Shown here piece by piece: positions 27,061 to 40,776 of a stretch of 64,000 nt of DNA. The stretch is taken from assembly GCA_009869945.1 (NCBI GenBank), contig WIXG01000071.1, positions 62,001 to 126,000 of the forward strand. The letters run 5' to 3'. Position 1 is the stretch's first letter. Every line of letters begins with the position of its first letter. Source of the DNA: Mesaphorura yosii (Eukaryota > Arthropoda > Collembola > Poduromorpha > Tullbergiidae). The translations under genes were made by a program, and so were the position numbers. The notes under the pieces were generated by a model, which saw only the letters and a list, made by a program, of their open reading frames with translations, did not search any database and had not been told where the DNA came from.

Positions 27061-28554
27061 GAGTTTCGCTGCTGCATTAGCGTTACTTAACAAGATGCGA
27101 CAGGATTGACTTGGCAGGCAGGCACGCAGGTACTTTCACTCCTGCCTTCAAATGCTTTGCATATTTTATGGCTGCATGGAAAGGCAATTGGAAGATGGCA
27201 TCCGAGTGCAGATTGAGGATCAACAAATCGTGATTGGCGTCCATTTCCACAGCGAAAGATTTTTTACTGCAATAACCTTGAGCCTTGCATGAGCTCGAAG
27301 CAATAATGCGAGGTACTCCGTCACAAACAAAAAGTCTGATCTCAATTTCTCGACTTGACAAGTGTAAATCATCCTTAGTCACTATTATTATAAATTGCAA
27401 ATTACTGCACTGTTCATCGTTGCGTTGCGGCCAAGCACCAATCAAAATCACTCAAGCTGCATTGCAAATAAATTGAATTAAACTCGAATAAGGAATATTT
27501 ACATTCGCACTCTCGGCTAAGTCTCCTCCCATCTTATTGTACAATTGACTGAATTATTTGATGATCCCTGCAATAATAAACTCAAACCGAGTGTGGCTCG
27601 GCTCAAACTTGCTCAGTACAAACCCTCGGATCAATTTATTATTCGTATTTTTTACACGCACACGAGAGATTTCGTTGTTGAAGATGGACTTTGTTGTGTG
27701 GGTGTGTGCACTTGTGTTCAAATTTATGAATAATTTAAAAGAATATTCAAAGAGACGTTCTAACGATCCTGCATAACACTCTTTCGTAGCACGGCACAGC
27801 TCAGTGCTACGCAAACGCAAATGGAGAGTGTTAAATTATGCGAATGGCAAATGCCAATTCATGATTTGAGTTCTTGCAGCAGAGTCATTAATGGATTATC
27901 GCTAATTGCAACAAAGCCATGACAGGAGAGGGCAGGGCGAGCCGTGCTGGTGCTTGTAAATCATTGCTGGGATGCCTTCCATAAATTTACCAGACCACTT
28001 ACGTAGAAGTCTACACGGATCGTACCAACGTAATGGGGAGTCAGTACAGGGAGAAACCATGACCTTGCATTTTTCCAACGCAGGCACGGCATGCATGCAT
28101 AGCAGACAAGCACAAGCAGTTTAGAGATGAAAATGAAGATGCTGACGAAAGATAAGCGTAAGCAATGCATGTAGTTGATAAAATAAATACATTCCCAAGA
28201 CAAGACAAAGGAAACGGACCACGTTAAGCAGTTAAGATGAGTAGGATTCCAGCGTCGTTTTCTCTGGCTCGATAAAAGGGTTGAGGAGAGGAAGGAAAGA
28301 GGGTTTGGTCCGTGAAAGACGCATTAAGAAAACACGGTGCACGAATCCTCTCTTTATTCATTCACAAAGAGTCTCCACGTCGTCGACTCAACTCGACTGC
28401 ACCATTCATTTGCTGGAGGAGACTATGAAGGAAACGGAAGGCCAACATTTATTTTTGTATGTAAAGCGTATCTGGCGAGATACGAAACACTTTAACATAA
28501 ATAGTACAAGCACGCCGTGAATAAGTTGGTCAAGTCAAAGTAATAGTTCTTGTT

Positions 28555-28578
28555 GAGAATTCTTCAGCTTGAATTCTC
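28555..28578. repeat. Short stem-loop
   Basis: GAGAATTC and GAATTCTC form an 8-bp stem around an 8-base loop, in AT-rich intronic sequence. It is listed for completeness and no role is evident. Confidence 0.8.
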
Positions 28579-31291
28579 CAGCTACACGCTCCGAGAAGGC
28601 AAAGGACCATTATTTTTAAAGGCATCAATTTTCTCTCTTTGAAACGGAATTTAAAATTTTCGTCACGACCCATGTGTTCACCTTACCATGCCTGCCAGGA
28701 CTCCAACTCAATGCTAAGCATACATTGCAACGTAACACACTGTTACTACTTACTACTTTTCATTCTCGGAGTTCTCAGGCTTGAGTCAAGTCCAAGTCAT
28801 ATCTTGAGTAACTCAAAATAATACGCCATGCCATGCTATTATGCTGGGGTTAGCCTGCGACGAAGCGAAGGAAGGTGCACGTCCAGCAGCTCTTCAGAAA
28901 CAATTCTGGTTGCGCGATGCAGGCAGCCGGAGGACTCCCGATAATTTCTGCCTTGTGTTTTGTACTAATTTGATCTGGATTAAAAGCCGAGTTTCATGTG
29001 CATTCTGCGTACTTGTCCGACAGGAAGGAATACGTAAGTTATTGAGCGATCAATGCAAGCGCAATTATTCAATTAATTATTGGATCCTGAGTTTATGTCG
29101 TACCCGATCCATATTTTCATGACATTAAAGGTTCAAGCATCATGACTTTCGCCATTTGCGCTTTAGCCTGAATGTAATTATATAAAACTCATAAACCCAG
29201 ACGGGTTGCGTGCACCTTTATTTGCCTCCAAAACCAAACCATTTCATAAAGGAAGAGTTGAGCCGGCGTACGTTTACGCTTAACGCGGCCGAGCTCATAA
29301 AAACGGATGTTAATTAAGAACGCGGTGCTCAACGATCGTGGTCACAGTCGTAAATGTCTACCGACCAAATACCTGCTTGGTATTGTTTCACTAAACAAAG
29401 TCATAACTTCTTATAATACCGCAGTATTGCCTTATATGCATATTTAACAACCACTGTTCATTTTCAGTAGTGTGAATTGCTTTCTTTTGGGCCAGGCTAA
29501 AGGCTTTGAGTTCCTAATTCCAAATCAAACAAAAGCAGGCCTAATTTGGAATATGAACTCTGAGACCAATTTCGTACTCCCCACTACACATGCCTAATGA
29601 TAATCGTAATTGCAGTCGCACTCGAGTCGCATGCACGCTGTTAAAAGTCACAGTCCGTATCCATCCAACTTCGTTGCTGCTGTACACAAGTGGAATATAA
29701 TGTTAATGCTAACACTAATATAAGGTCGCGGTCATTGTCGTTCTCCTTTTCTCATTATGATTATTATGATTACAAAGTATAATGATTACTATTACTGCCA
29801 TTATGCACTGCGCGTAGTACTACCGAAGTACGAGCATGTTTCATGCCCATCGAAACAAGCCGGCCAAGCCCAGTGCAAAATGATTTTATGGCTTCATGTG
29901 AGCGGCTCGGTTCGTCGGTCGACACAGTCGGCAGTAAATACTCCAATCATTGCATTGTTACTCAAACGTATGCAGAGAATGGTTATAAAAATAATGGCAC
30001 GACACGGGAAGAGATTGCGTGAATACTAAACATTCATTCCACAACTTAATTACTATCCGTTAATCTTTCCCTGAACCTTCTATCTTGTCGGACTATGGCC
30101 ATAGCTGTGCAAGAATTTGGCATTTACAGAGACAAATGCTGAACGCAATCACAAAGACAAGGGCGAGAAATTGGTCGGCTGGCCAAAGTGTTTCCTTAAA
30201 ATCACAATGCTTCGTGGTGTTGCACTGGCACTGTACATTAATGGCAATGCGGGCACTCGCGGCTGAGAAATTAGTCGAGGCTAAGGGCACATAAAAATTT
30301 CCTAATTTAATTGTGACATAAATCATTCGTGGATTTTTTCAAATTCCTACATATGCTAATTAGCAGCAGCAGCTCCTCTGCACCACCGCTGGCTCCTGCA
30401 GGCTGTCAAATCCGCGCTCTGCAAAATCCGCATGTAATGAATTAAAGTATGCAAAAACCGTGTTTCACCACTTGCACTTTAAAAGTAGCAGTACAAGAAC
30501 ATGAGAGCAACGGGTTACCCCGTGCGTCGTATTTCATAGAAAAATTAGCCATTCATTTCAGAAAACCTGCATGAGTTCGTTAATTCTTTCTTTCCACATT
30601 GTCAGTGGTAAAATCGCACACAGCACGCTGCTGGTGCTTCTGATGTGCTGCTGCGGCTGCCAGGCCGGCTTGTAGGCTGTCTGACCCGCATTGAATGATG
30701 ACCGTCATAATTCATTTTCTACTGCTGACTGTACGCTGAGTTAATTCGGCCCGGGCGCTGTGTGCACGGGCATTATCATTCATTCCTCTTTTAATTCAAG
30801 AATAATTAGTCTGATGTACGCCATTTCTTTTGGTTACTGAGCTCGGTTATTTTATGGGCTTGCTTGAGTAGAAATTCTTTCGTCCTTCGTTCCTACTGAT
30901 TTTATTTCCCGGAATTTGTATGTTGGGAACGCGAAAGGTCTTGAATTTGAAAGGGTTGCAGATTTGCATGTCCACGAATTTTCACGTTAACATAGCCATT
31001 CTATTCGATATAGCTCGATTTCTCGTGGCCTTAACCCTATTTTAGTGTTTCAATGAATTGCTCAATAATTAATGTAATTATTTGAAACACACTTAAATCT
31101 GGTAATCAACAATCACTTGACTCCTCGACTTGCGCTGCAACACTTTACATTTTGTTACATTACAACAAGTAAGTTGCTACATTGTTACACCCAAGCAGTA
31201 ATTACTGCCGTGTAACAATCAGGCTATTAACCTTGTTTTAAGAATCGCCAACCTGGCGCAGAATTAATAAATAATAATTTCTCAATTCAAG

Positions 31292-31312
31292 GAAATAATA
31301 ATAATAAATTTT
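31292..31312. repeat. AAT trinucleotide repeat
   Basis: A short AATAATAATAATAAAT run in AT-rich sequence. No other feature is nearby. Confidence 0.75.
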
Positions 31313-34300
31313 ATTACAGCTGCTTCACAATTGCCACTGCCACGTATAATTAAATGTACAATTGAAAACGAGCGAGAGACGCGCGATACACACACGAAAC
31401 ACGCGAAATTGACAGCATAATGAATGAGACTTTTTCCTATGCCATGCTAGCATGCCAACATTTACAACAATGTACAATGAATTTTGTATGGTTTCCATTT
31501 TTTTCTCTTCTGACATTAATATCCGGTTTCATTGTACAAATTAGTTGGTTACATGTACAAAATAGTGAACACTTGATATAACAGCAAGTCGAGCTCAAAG
31601 CAAAGCAGGGCAATAAAAAGAAGGTGAGAAGTTAATACTTACAATTTATTATATTGTGCACACTGTGTAATGCCAAATGCAATTTTTCATGTTGTATACG
31701 TTATAATGTAATTAAGCAATAATAATATATTTTTTTGGGTTTACAATTTTATGACCTTTTCTACCAGATGCCAGTTACTGTTTTATTGTACGTACAGGTG
31801 AAACAGCAGATTCGCATTTTGATTCTGGTCGTAATGGTTCAACTTCAAGGTTTTTGCTCTGTCGTTTAAATTACTTTGAAATAATTCAGGTGTCCAGCAA
31901 TGTGCAATGCATTGCGAATGCGGCTGTTGCGTCGATAGCGATGGCCATTATTACTAATTTTCACATTAATTAAACCTGAGTTCGACTCTATTGCGCCATT
32001 GATTTTTAATTTATAACACTTTAATAACCGTTTTCACTGAAAAATGATTTACGTAATTCTCGTGATCTCCTTCCCTTGACTTCAATAAGTTGGTGTGCTC
32101 TTTTCTGAGGAGCACATCTACATACAAAGTCCAACTCACCCTACTGGCAGATTGAATGAAGGAATTTGCCATTTCAATTCGTCAATTTCCATGAAATAGA
32201 AACACATAGAACGTGTGTGTTGTGCTTGGAGTGTGGTCTTATTTACCCGTGCGCCCTGGAAATCTCCGAATGAATGGCTTTATAAACAATACGAGGAGAC
32301 GAGAGACTTCATACTACGATCTAATCTGAATAACAGATTTCTACAAAATTACGATTACCTGGAATACATCCCACGAAAGCTCCCTGTACCGTAATTTAAA
32401 GAAAACAAGGACACATTGTGCTGCGCTGAATGAATCCTTATAAAGTCGAATCGCCCAATTTCCCATTTTCGAATACGGTCGAGTCGTCAATGGAACGAGA
32501 ACGAGACTCAACGAGACGAAAGCCTAATGCAGCTGTTTCATCAGAATGCGGTCGATAATAAACATTTAGATAGAAACCTGGAATTTATATCTCGCATTCG
32601 GCTTGGCAGTTTGTCTGAATATGTTTGGCGAGGATTTAAAAGATTCCAGTTCAATGCGACCATCGCGGCATAGTCTCGTCGAACATTTTCTCGTTTCATC
32701 TTCTCTTTCGCCTTGTATTATGTGCAAACGAAGATTTCATTCACTCCACCCAATTCATTTCAATCTTAATAATAGTAACGTAACGTGACATGGCATATAC
32801 ATTCAAGGCAACGCAAATGGCAATGGCAAATTCAACCCCATCTCTTTCTCGTCCATGTCCCATCCCTTCAAATGGACTGCGACTACTACAATAATGAATC
32901 CTTTAGCTTTACTGCGTCACGAAAAAGTTAAATGCAAACCCAAAGCACTAAATCACGGCTTCACCTTTTCGACAATGCCGGGTTTGGCAGACACTACAAC
33001 AGAATGGCAATGGTGGTGGTGAATGATGATTATGCTAATTCCAGAGTGAGTATCCACATTCAGCCGCAACCAGGGCACAGAAGAGAAGTGTGTGTCATTG
33101 AATACGCTGTGCAGTGCTTAAGTTGCTTCCATTTGCTTTTACTCCGCCTGGTATCTCATACTCTAAACTAAGCTTCTTCTACTGCTCCTTCTTTCTTTTC
33201 CATTTTCCCAAAGCAGTGATGAAGAGCAAAGCGTGCACGTATAAAAGTAGGCATTCATAGAGTTGAATGAGAAGATGAAGTTCTACTTGGACAAATAATG
33301 CTTAATCCTCAAACCTCAAAGTAGCTGTACTCTTCTCCGCACTGTGGAGGTTAGCAAAATTAATGAATGATTGAAAAAGGTTTCGTAAAGCTTTCTGAGC
33401 TTGTCTGCCTGCCTGTGAGTGAATAACGAGGCTGGCCAGATCTGGAAATGCTGGCTTGCTAACACAGGAGTGGCAGCAGCAAAAAATAAAGCACACAACT
33501 CATTTCATTCTTCTTGTGAGAGGAATTGAAGTGGTGCTGAATACAGAGTGCAGAAGTCGAGCACAATGGGCCCTAAAATCGACGTTTCAATATTAATCAA
33601 CGTGAAGTCAGTTTTACCATTTTACCACTAGATTTTACCAGCTCAGAACCCCAAAAACGGAATTCTGGCACGAGCACCAATTAAAATGATGACAAGCGAC
33701 CCTTCGACTCGATTCGAAGATGAAGACAAACATTATTAAATGTAAATGGCGAAAAGTGTCATTTCCATATATTTTTACACTGTATGGCTATTTATGGACA
33801 TGGACTCGCGGATGGAAACTGCCCACTTCACTCCAGGAGTTAATGCAATGCAAATTTTGACAATGGGAAGGGGCCTCGCGGTGCATGCATACAAGTACAA
33901 AATGTTTTCTTAATGTCAGTCAAATTGAATGGAAAAGAAAACACTGCTGGTTTGCTCGGGCTTAAGAATGTGTACCAAACTTAGTGAGCTGAGACAAGGT
34001 GAGAAAAATTCGAGACAACGAAGTGTGCGTACCCGTAGGTAATAATATTTGTACAGTGAACTCCAAGAGAGGGAGAAACGCTGTACTCGTACTTGTATTT
34101 TGGAATAATTGATTACCATGAACACAGAGCTGCGATGTGGTATTGAAAGAACCGACTCGAGTGCATGGGCAAAGGAACGCAAGGTAGTAATGAGTGCCTG
34201 TCGTTTGGCTGTTCGTTTGCGTTTGCCGACTCGGCTCCTAATGAGATGCCTAAACTAACAACAGATTGTCAATCGTCTTCTATTCAGCTCTGTTTTTCAC

Positions 34301-35835
34301 ACATTATTAAACCAGCCAAGGAGTATTCATATGCTGACTGGAAAGGCCAATGTAATTCAATACGAAAATTACAAAGAAAACATTCCACGTTTACTGCTGC
34401 TGCACCATTGTACCGGTTTTTCATTTGTGTTTCGCCATGACTTTTCAAGTTTGGAACCCGTCCTTATTAGCAGCCTTTAAAATGCGTAATTTCTAATGAT
34501 GAGCCAAGTCGAGGACCGAGTCGTGAGTCGTGAAAGTTTGCAATAACATTAAATCAAGGAATATTCCATTTCCTGTCTTGATACGTGGTGATGTTTCTTA
34601 CTACAGAACATTTACACGTTCCAGCCATTATTTTGGATTTGCAGACTCGTGCTCGCTGCATGCTGCAGCGCATAACTGTCATAGTTGTGTGCCTGAGATT
34701 TTGTATTTTGCTACATTATTACCGCCTTCTTTCCTTCTTCAGTCTCAAATAACACATTTCTTTTAAACGTGCATAACAATAATCACATCGCACCAAGTCA
34801 AGTGAAATGAACCATACTCGCGATGACGGGTCATGAGACGCCATTTGTGCACACGTTGCCGAGAGATTCAGTCCCATTATGTGCAAATTCAAATTCGTGG
34901 ATTCAGGTTCGAATTTCGGTCTCGTCGTAATTACGCAGCGGAGCGTTCGAGCACGCGTGAAAGATCGGTGGCCTGGTTGCCTTTCTTTCTCCCTTCCGCA
35001 TAGAAGGAAGCGTTGTGAATCAGAGAAAAGTAATATAATTTGAGAAGAAAGAATGTGGTTTCCGCACTGCAAAGGGTTACGTAAATACGGCGCGCCTCGC
35101 AGACGTGTGTAATTTTAAGAGGCCCAAGAAGTCAAAGCCATGATAAATTATCCTTCTTGCTGCTGTTGTGGCGTCACTCATTAGAAACTGTGTAACAACT
35201 CCGACTCGGGAACAACACAATTCAAAAATTGTGAGCCGAGTAATGTTAGCCAAGTCAAAGGAATTTCTCTATTTCATTCTCGCATATAATCAGCCGCGCG
35301 TTGCTGAGTCGAGCTCGGTTGAAACAAAAAGTTACACAAGTTAAGATATGCGAGGAAATAATTCTTTCGACTGCGCTGCACTCTCGACTGAATAGAGAAA
35401 TTTAAGGAGTTGAGTGTCACGGCATGTCTGAAATATTGCGAGGCCAGAAATCTCCACACTTGCGTATTAAATTACAACTTTTACTTGATTTTGTTATCTG
35501 AGCAATGCAGCTCTCCGTCAGGCTCTACACAAGAAGCTCTTTTGTCCTTTGTCTTTGAGGCTATCTGCGTTCATGATTGTATTTTTAGCCCACTTAATAC
35601 GTATTTACCGGAACTTTCTCAGGCCATGAGAAATATGCTCACGCAGCGCAGAGAGTGCGAGCCAAGAAAATATAAATTGTGAGATTGAAAATACTCACAC
35701 AGTGATAATTTTAAAATCATTCTCTGAGAGTGGCAAGGATGAGATTTACCACTTCATGATTCTTGGAAAGCCGTTTACGTAACGCTGTAAAATTCCACTT
35801 CCACAGGTAACAGCCGCTCATGGCATGGAACATTT

Positions 35836-35886
35836 GGCTAGCTGGCTGCGAAGTTCAAGATCATTGCCAGCCAGCCAGCCGGCCTG
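35836..35886. repeat. CCAG tetramer run with an opposing copy
   Basis: A (CCAG)n run at 35867-35880 is preceded by GGCTAGCTGGCT at 35836, which is its reverse complement apart from one mismatch. The two could pair as a 12-bp stem with a loop of roughly 20 bases. The run belongs to the GCCT/CCAG microsatellite type common in the window. Confidence 0.65.
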
Positions 35887-36567
35887 CTTCCTTGCTTGAG
35901 TGTACAAACTAATTTAGCTCAAAACCGCAAAACTTCTAAGCATCTCCTGAAGACAAAGTCAAGTCTTGCAATTGGGAACCGGTTCACTAATTTTTATGAC
36001 GCTAAATTATTATTATTGCATTACCACTATTCATCAATTCACATTTTGAAACAATAAGCGAACATTGTTGCTTCTGTCTGAATGCCTTCTCGACCGTCTT
36101 CATCGACTAATAATAATAATCTGTGATATCTTCATCGTTGCTGCTCAAATTTATGATTCTCCATAATTTTTTGTTGGAAAACGTAACTTCGTAATAATTT
36201 CGTAAAGAAAGGATAGAATCGTCGGTCGAGAGTCTGGTAAGAAGTGAGTAATGACTGCTCGCGACTTGGGACGGTGAACAAGGAACTCTTAATGGCACAA
36301 CTGCTGCTGGTCTGGCTCCTTTGTGGTATTAAATGTTGGCGTTCGCGAGATGCTCGCCTCAGAAAAAATGCGCAAGAATAAAACCGCATCTTCCTGTAAT
36401 TTTTCAGAAATTCACATAAAACGAGCAAAAACTGCAAAACCGCAAGTTGAGATGATCCAAAATGATTGAATATCACAATCACCATAGAAGCTCCACCATT
36501 AAAATGGATACAGCGCGTATATGGTCTATTAATTTATTGTCTCAATTCCCACCCTTTACAATGGCGA

Positions 36568-37245
36568 ATGGCCTTGCTGCCAGCAGCCATTACAATGTTG
36601 CTGTTTTGTGCTGACTGCATTGTTAATTCTACTAATTTGCAATATAATTTACGGCAAGAAGAGTTCGGCCCATATAATTACTTAACTTTGCCCTTTGCAG
36701 CAGTACGTGAATATAATTTCTCAATGATTGTCCGTCGGCCCAGTCTTAATGTGCGTAGAATTCTCGTTCGATTACAAACTCCTTCATATACGGAGTGCCG
36801 GATCAGCAAAAACTTACACTACATTACACGGGCTTTAAATACCGAGAAAAAATTAAAAGAAAACTTGACGCACAATGTTGCAGGGTTTGAAGACGTTAGG
36901 AAATGGGCGGATCGCTCAAACCGCGTTGCAGAGTGGGAACTTCTACTCGCCTTAACCGTAAACCTTGAGCACACAATGTTAATCTTAATTATGAATACAA
37001 TGAATTGTTCTTGTAGTACGATACGCAGCGCAGCACAACAACGTCGGACTCGACTTGTTCTTTTTGGGAAACAAAAGGCGAGGACGAGGTACAAGTACAA
37101 GTACGAGCAGTGCATCTGCGTAATTACATGTTGCGTGTTCGTAGTTCTTGGGATTTATACGATTGCATCCATATGCCGTGCCGTGCTCCGGGTGGAGGCA
37201 AGAACAATGACTACGACTACAACTGCCATGACGGGACGGGAATGA
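36568..37245 (+). other. Unrecognised 225-codon open frame, membrane-protein-like outline, doubtful
   Basis: This is the longest ATG-initiated frame in the window. Residues 1-19 are hydrophobic and resemble a signal peptide (MALLPAAITMLLFCADCIV). Asn-X-Ser/Thr sequons lie at residues 20, 50, 99 and 146, and a hydrophobic Cys/Ile/Val-rich segment lies at about 182-203 after a basic Lys/Arg/Tyr run. That would fit a secreted or single-pass membrane protein. Against it: no family is recognised, no promoter or splice context is evident, and the frame contains the pentamer and microsatellite clusters typical of the non-coding sequence around it (a Thr-rich tail and a Lys-Tyr repeat). A chance frame is more likely than a gene. 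Confidence 0.13.
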
Positions 37246-40200
37246 AAAAAGTCACACATTGTGGTTTACAATTTACAACTTTACGATAAACAACGTAGTA
37301 AGACGAAGATTTAGACGAGATGCGAGCGGAGATATACAAGTGGAGAGGACAAGTTCACAAAAACGCAAACGCGCACCGACCTCAGCGTCGCTTCTCTCTC
37401 CGCGGAGTGAAAAATGATTTTTGTGAATATTCTACATGTTTATAAGCATTTTAGAGCAAAACACTTCGAGTGGCGTGTTACATGTGATAAAAATAGCATG
37501 CACATGTAAACCAGAACGAGAACATGGCATCACATCAGGGCATTGTGAGGCACAGGCGAGAGCTATTTAGTGGCAGACACTTGAGATTTATTTCGCTCTA
37601 CTCTGCTCGTCCGTATTTTTTAGTCAATTTCAAAACAAGAATTATGTACATGACAATAAGGCCAGGCATAAATTTTCGATTCCTTCGTCTCGCGAGTCAC
37701 GACGTCAAAATGTTAATTTAAGTATTTATAGTTGCTAGTTGCCTGTCTCTCCTGTCTGCTTTGACGCATGTGTAATTGCTTACCTTATTTTGCCATTGCG
37801 AATGCCATTTTATAAATAATTGCTAAATTGCCATATATTAACCACGAGGGAAAGAGTGTGCATAATTTGATACTCTCCACCAGCCAACAATGTGTACGTG
37901 CAGTGCAGGAATTAATACATTAGTAATGTGAACGCCAATTTTAACCGATCCTTGTGAAGAAAGACTTGCGAGTTAGACCACGCATGAGAGACAGGGCGAG
38001 AAAACCTACTTAATTCATTATGCATGGTCACAAGTTGAAATTTTAGACGTTTTTGTTTCACCAGCGCATTAGCGGCTCATTCCGGCCAGCTCTCGAGTTC
38101 ACTTCACTGCAAGCAATAGCAAACAAGTTCACACGTGAAAATTGAGCATGGTCGTCGACTTTAAAATTTAAAGAGACTGAAGCAGTGAAGCAGAGTGACT
38201 AGTGACTAACACTGCAGCCCTTAATGCGATCACATTATTATGTCTATTATTTCATGGTTTGTTGGTTTCTATACTTAATAATAAGAGATTATGCCATGTT
38301 CTGTTTCACCTCATCAATTTTCGTTAGTTTTGCTAAGGGAATTGAACGAGATGAATTAAGCCCATGAAAATGCTTCGCTGTGAGTTTCCATTTAAGCTCA
38401 TCATCACTTCTGTGCAATGAACAGTAAATTGCCTGCCGGACAATTACAATTCGAAGCTGAACCTTAGTCTCAATTTATTTAGTCAATTCTAATGGCAGCA
38501 ACACTAGCAATTATCGTATTACTGTAATTATCTTTATAATTAGACTTATTAATACCATCGTCATTGTAGCAGCTCACGTAGGCAGGCGTGAAGCAATTAA
38601 TTTTGGCGACGAACATTGGTTATTTGCGAAACCAGTCTTGAGGCGCTGGAACTTTCAGCATGCGTTATGACAATGATTTTGAATAAATTCAAACTTAAAT
38701 ACGTACGGAATAGTCGACGCAACAGAACGTTCGAGGAGGATGTTCGGCTGGAAATATTTTATCAAGTTCCCATTTATTGCTCGTAGCAAATGTCATATTC
38801 GAGGGCATTCCTAGCCATTCTCACCGCACGACGCCGCGAGAATAGAAAACCGTCTCTCGCACTCGATTGAGACTCTCGCTTCCGTGTGCTCATAATTTAT
38901 TAATCTGCAATTTGCAAGAGTTAAGGCCATTCAATTCGGAATTGAGTATTGGCTTTGGAACTCGGTTGTGCTTAATTTAGCTATGCTACACTTTTTGCTT
39001 CTACTATTTTTATTCCGACGCGCGGCGAATCAATGCGGTGAGGCGAGTGCTGGGTCATAGCATGCAATGGGAATACACAACAATGATAATTCCAAATACC
39101 ATTAATCATGTGACTAATGGAACGTAAAACAAAGCAGCACACAGCATATCACGCCGTACGGCCGTACACTACATCGTTGTGTCATTAATTGAATCCTTCA
39201 CCGGTATGTACGTGTAATGGATTTCGGGACTGCGCCTTGAAGCATGCCTTCCTGCCTGCCTTGCTTATAAATATCTTAGAAATCCTTATCGAACCGTGTC
39301 GTGGAGCAAGAAACTACCACCAGTTTTCTTCTCCCACAACCGGCGAATTTCCCGTGGATCAAGAAAAGTGAAAGCCTTTTCGTGTTTTACGCTCCAGAAA
39401 GTTATGGATCCAAGCACATGTATAAGTAGTACGAAGTACAGTGCGTGGAGTCCGAATTAAGAGCACACATGTGTAACTTGTCAACCAAACCTGCAATACT
39501 ACACCGTCAATGCTCATGTCTTACCAGAAAAATTCATTTAAGGTTTCAAAGAAGCGAAGTGCACTTGCACTTCATGTGAGGTATTTTATCAATCTGCGGC
39601 TAGTTACTAGCGGAGGCAATTAATTTAACCGAAAGAGAACGGCCTGAACGTGTGCTGGAGTTGAGAGTTTACTTGTTGACACAACTGGCAATTGTAAAGC
39701 TCTATAGTATGAATCCTGCTAAATGAGGCGACAACGTGGTCATGGCTGGAACTGGCTGTCATATGCTTGCTTGTTAAAATCTGAAATGGCAAAAGTAGTT
39801 CGCGAAATGAAATTGTGTAGTATTGACTCTGGTTAAGCTCAGCCAAGATCAAGTGCTCAGCAACTCGCGTCATACTCACAGTGTTGTTAGCCGCCTTTGG
39901 ACTTTATGTCTTCTACCGGCCACTTCCTCACCACTTGGACATTACCGAGAATGGATGGCTCAACCTATGTTCCGAAGTGAAAGATCATCGAGAGCAGTTC
40001 ATCAGAGAAAGACTGGCTGAAAGCGAACGTATTTCCAAACACGCGGTACGGTACCGTCAGAAAGTTCTAAACTTCACAAAAGGGAACGGTGCGAAGGACG
40101 AAGTCGGTGAAGGATCTGCATCAGAAGTCAGAGAAAGAGCACCCTCAGCGCGCAGCGAAAGAGCTGAAATCCCAACCAAGTGAAGAATACCGCCAGTGTA

Positions 40201-40755
40201 TTAAAAAACTTTAGGCCTTCAAATTGTGGGCCTGTGTGAAGTCGCCTAGGACCGCGAGTTCTTACACTCGTTCAACAGATTCTGACAAGATTGTTGGATT
40301 GCGGCATTTTCATTGAGAGGTCCACAGCAACGAATTCAGCTACTTCGAGTACTCATTCTTAAATGCAAAATCGGACCATGTCCTCTTAAAGGCAATATGC
40401 AAATAAAAGTTCACATGCAAATCCTGTGTCCTGCGCTGCGAATTTATTTTTCTGCGGTTGGCGAGGTGTCAAATCGTGAGACCACTGGCCAGAGCGAGAG
40501 CTGTACTTGGTCAGATAAGAGAAAGAAATCATTCTTATCCTTGTCATGTAAAACATTCGTCACAGTCCAGATATGGGCAGCGAGCATGGTGTGGTCCGCC
40601 ACACCGGGCATTTGAAACGTGATAGCATTGCGTCTGTGCAATGCACAACACCCTCGTCCTGTGTTTTACTCTTTAAGTCTCAAGACTCAAGACGCTGCTT
40701 TATTAAGTAGTCGTGGACAAAGTTAAGTGGTTCGACGGGATCGCATTTTACTCAG

Positions 40756-40776
40756 CCGAGTCCGAGTCGAGTCAAG
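40756..40776. repeat. GAGTC pentamer cluster
   Basis: CCGAGTCCGAGTCGAGTCAAG contains three GAGTC units at 5-6 base spacing. Similar GAGTC or GACTC clusters occur at 2152-2195, 4619-4640, 28383-28398, 32479-32519 and 46930-46941. Confidence 0.7.

Noticed and set aside
34895-34925. GGTTCGAATT resembling a tRNA B box (also GGTTCGAATG on the minus strand near 18861)
   Set aside because: The T-arm stems do not pair, the B-box ending differs from GGTTCGANTCC, and no A box or acceptor stem is found at the right distance.
35790-35815. Plus-strand CACAG|GTAACA resembling a ratchet site
   Set aside because: The donor half is weak (GTAACA), the pyrimidine tract is short, and no plus-strand exon in the window would use it.
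37775-37800. AAG|GTAAGC on the minus strand
   Set aside because: It resembles a donor, but there is no pyrimidine tract or YAG acceptor before it, and the frame leading into it is stopped after about a dozen codons.
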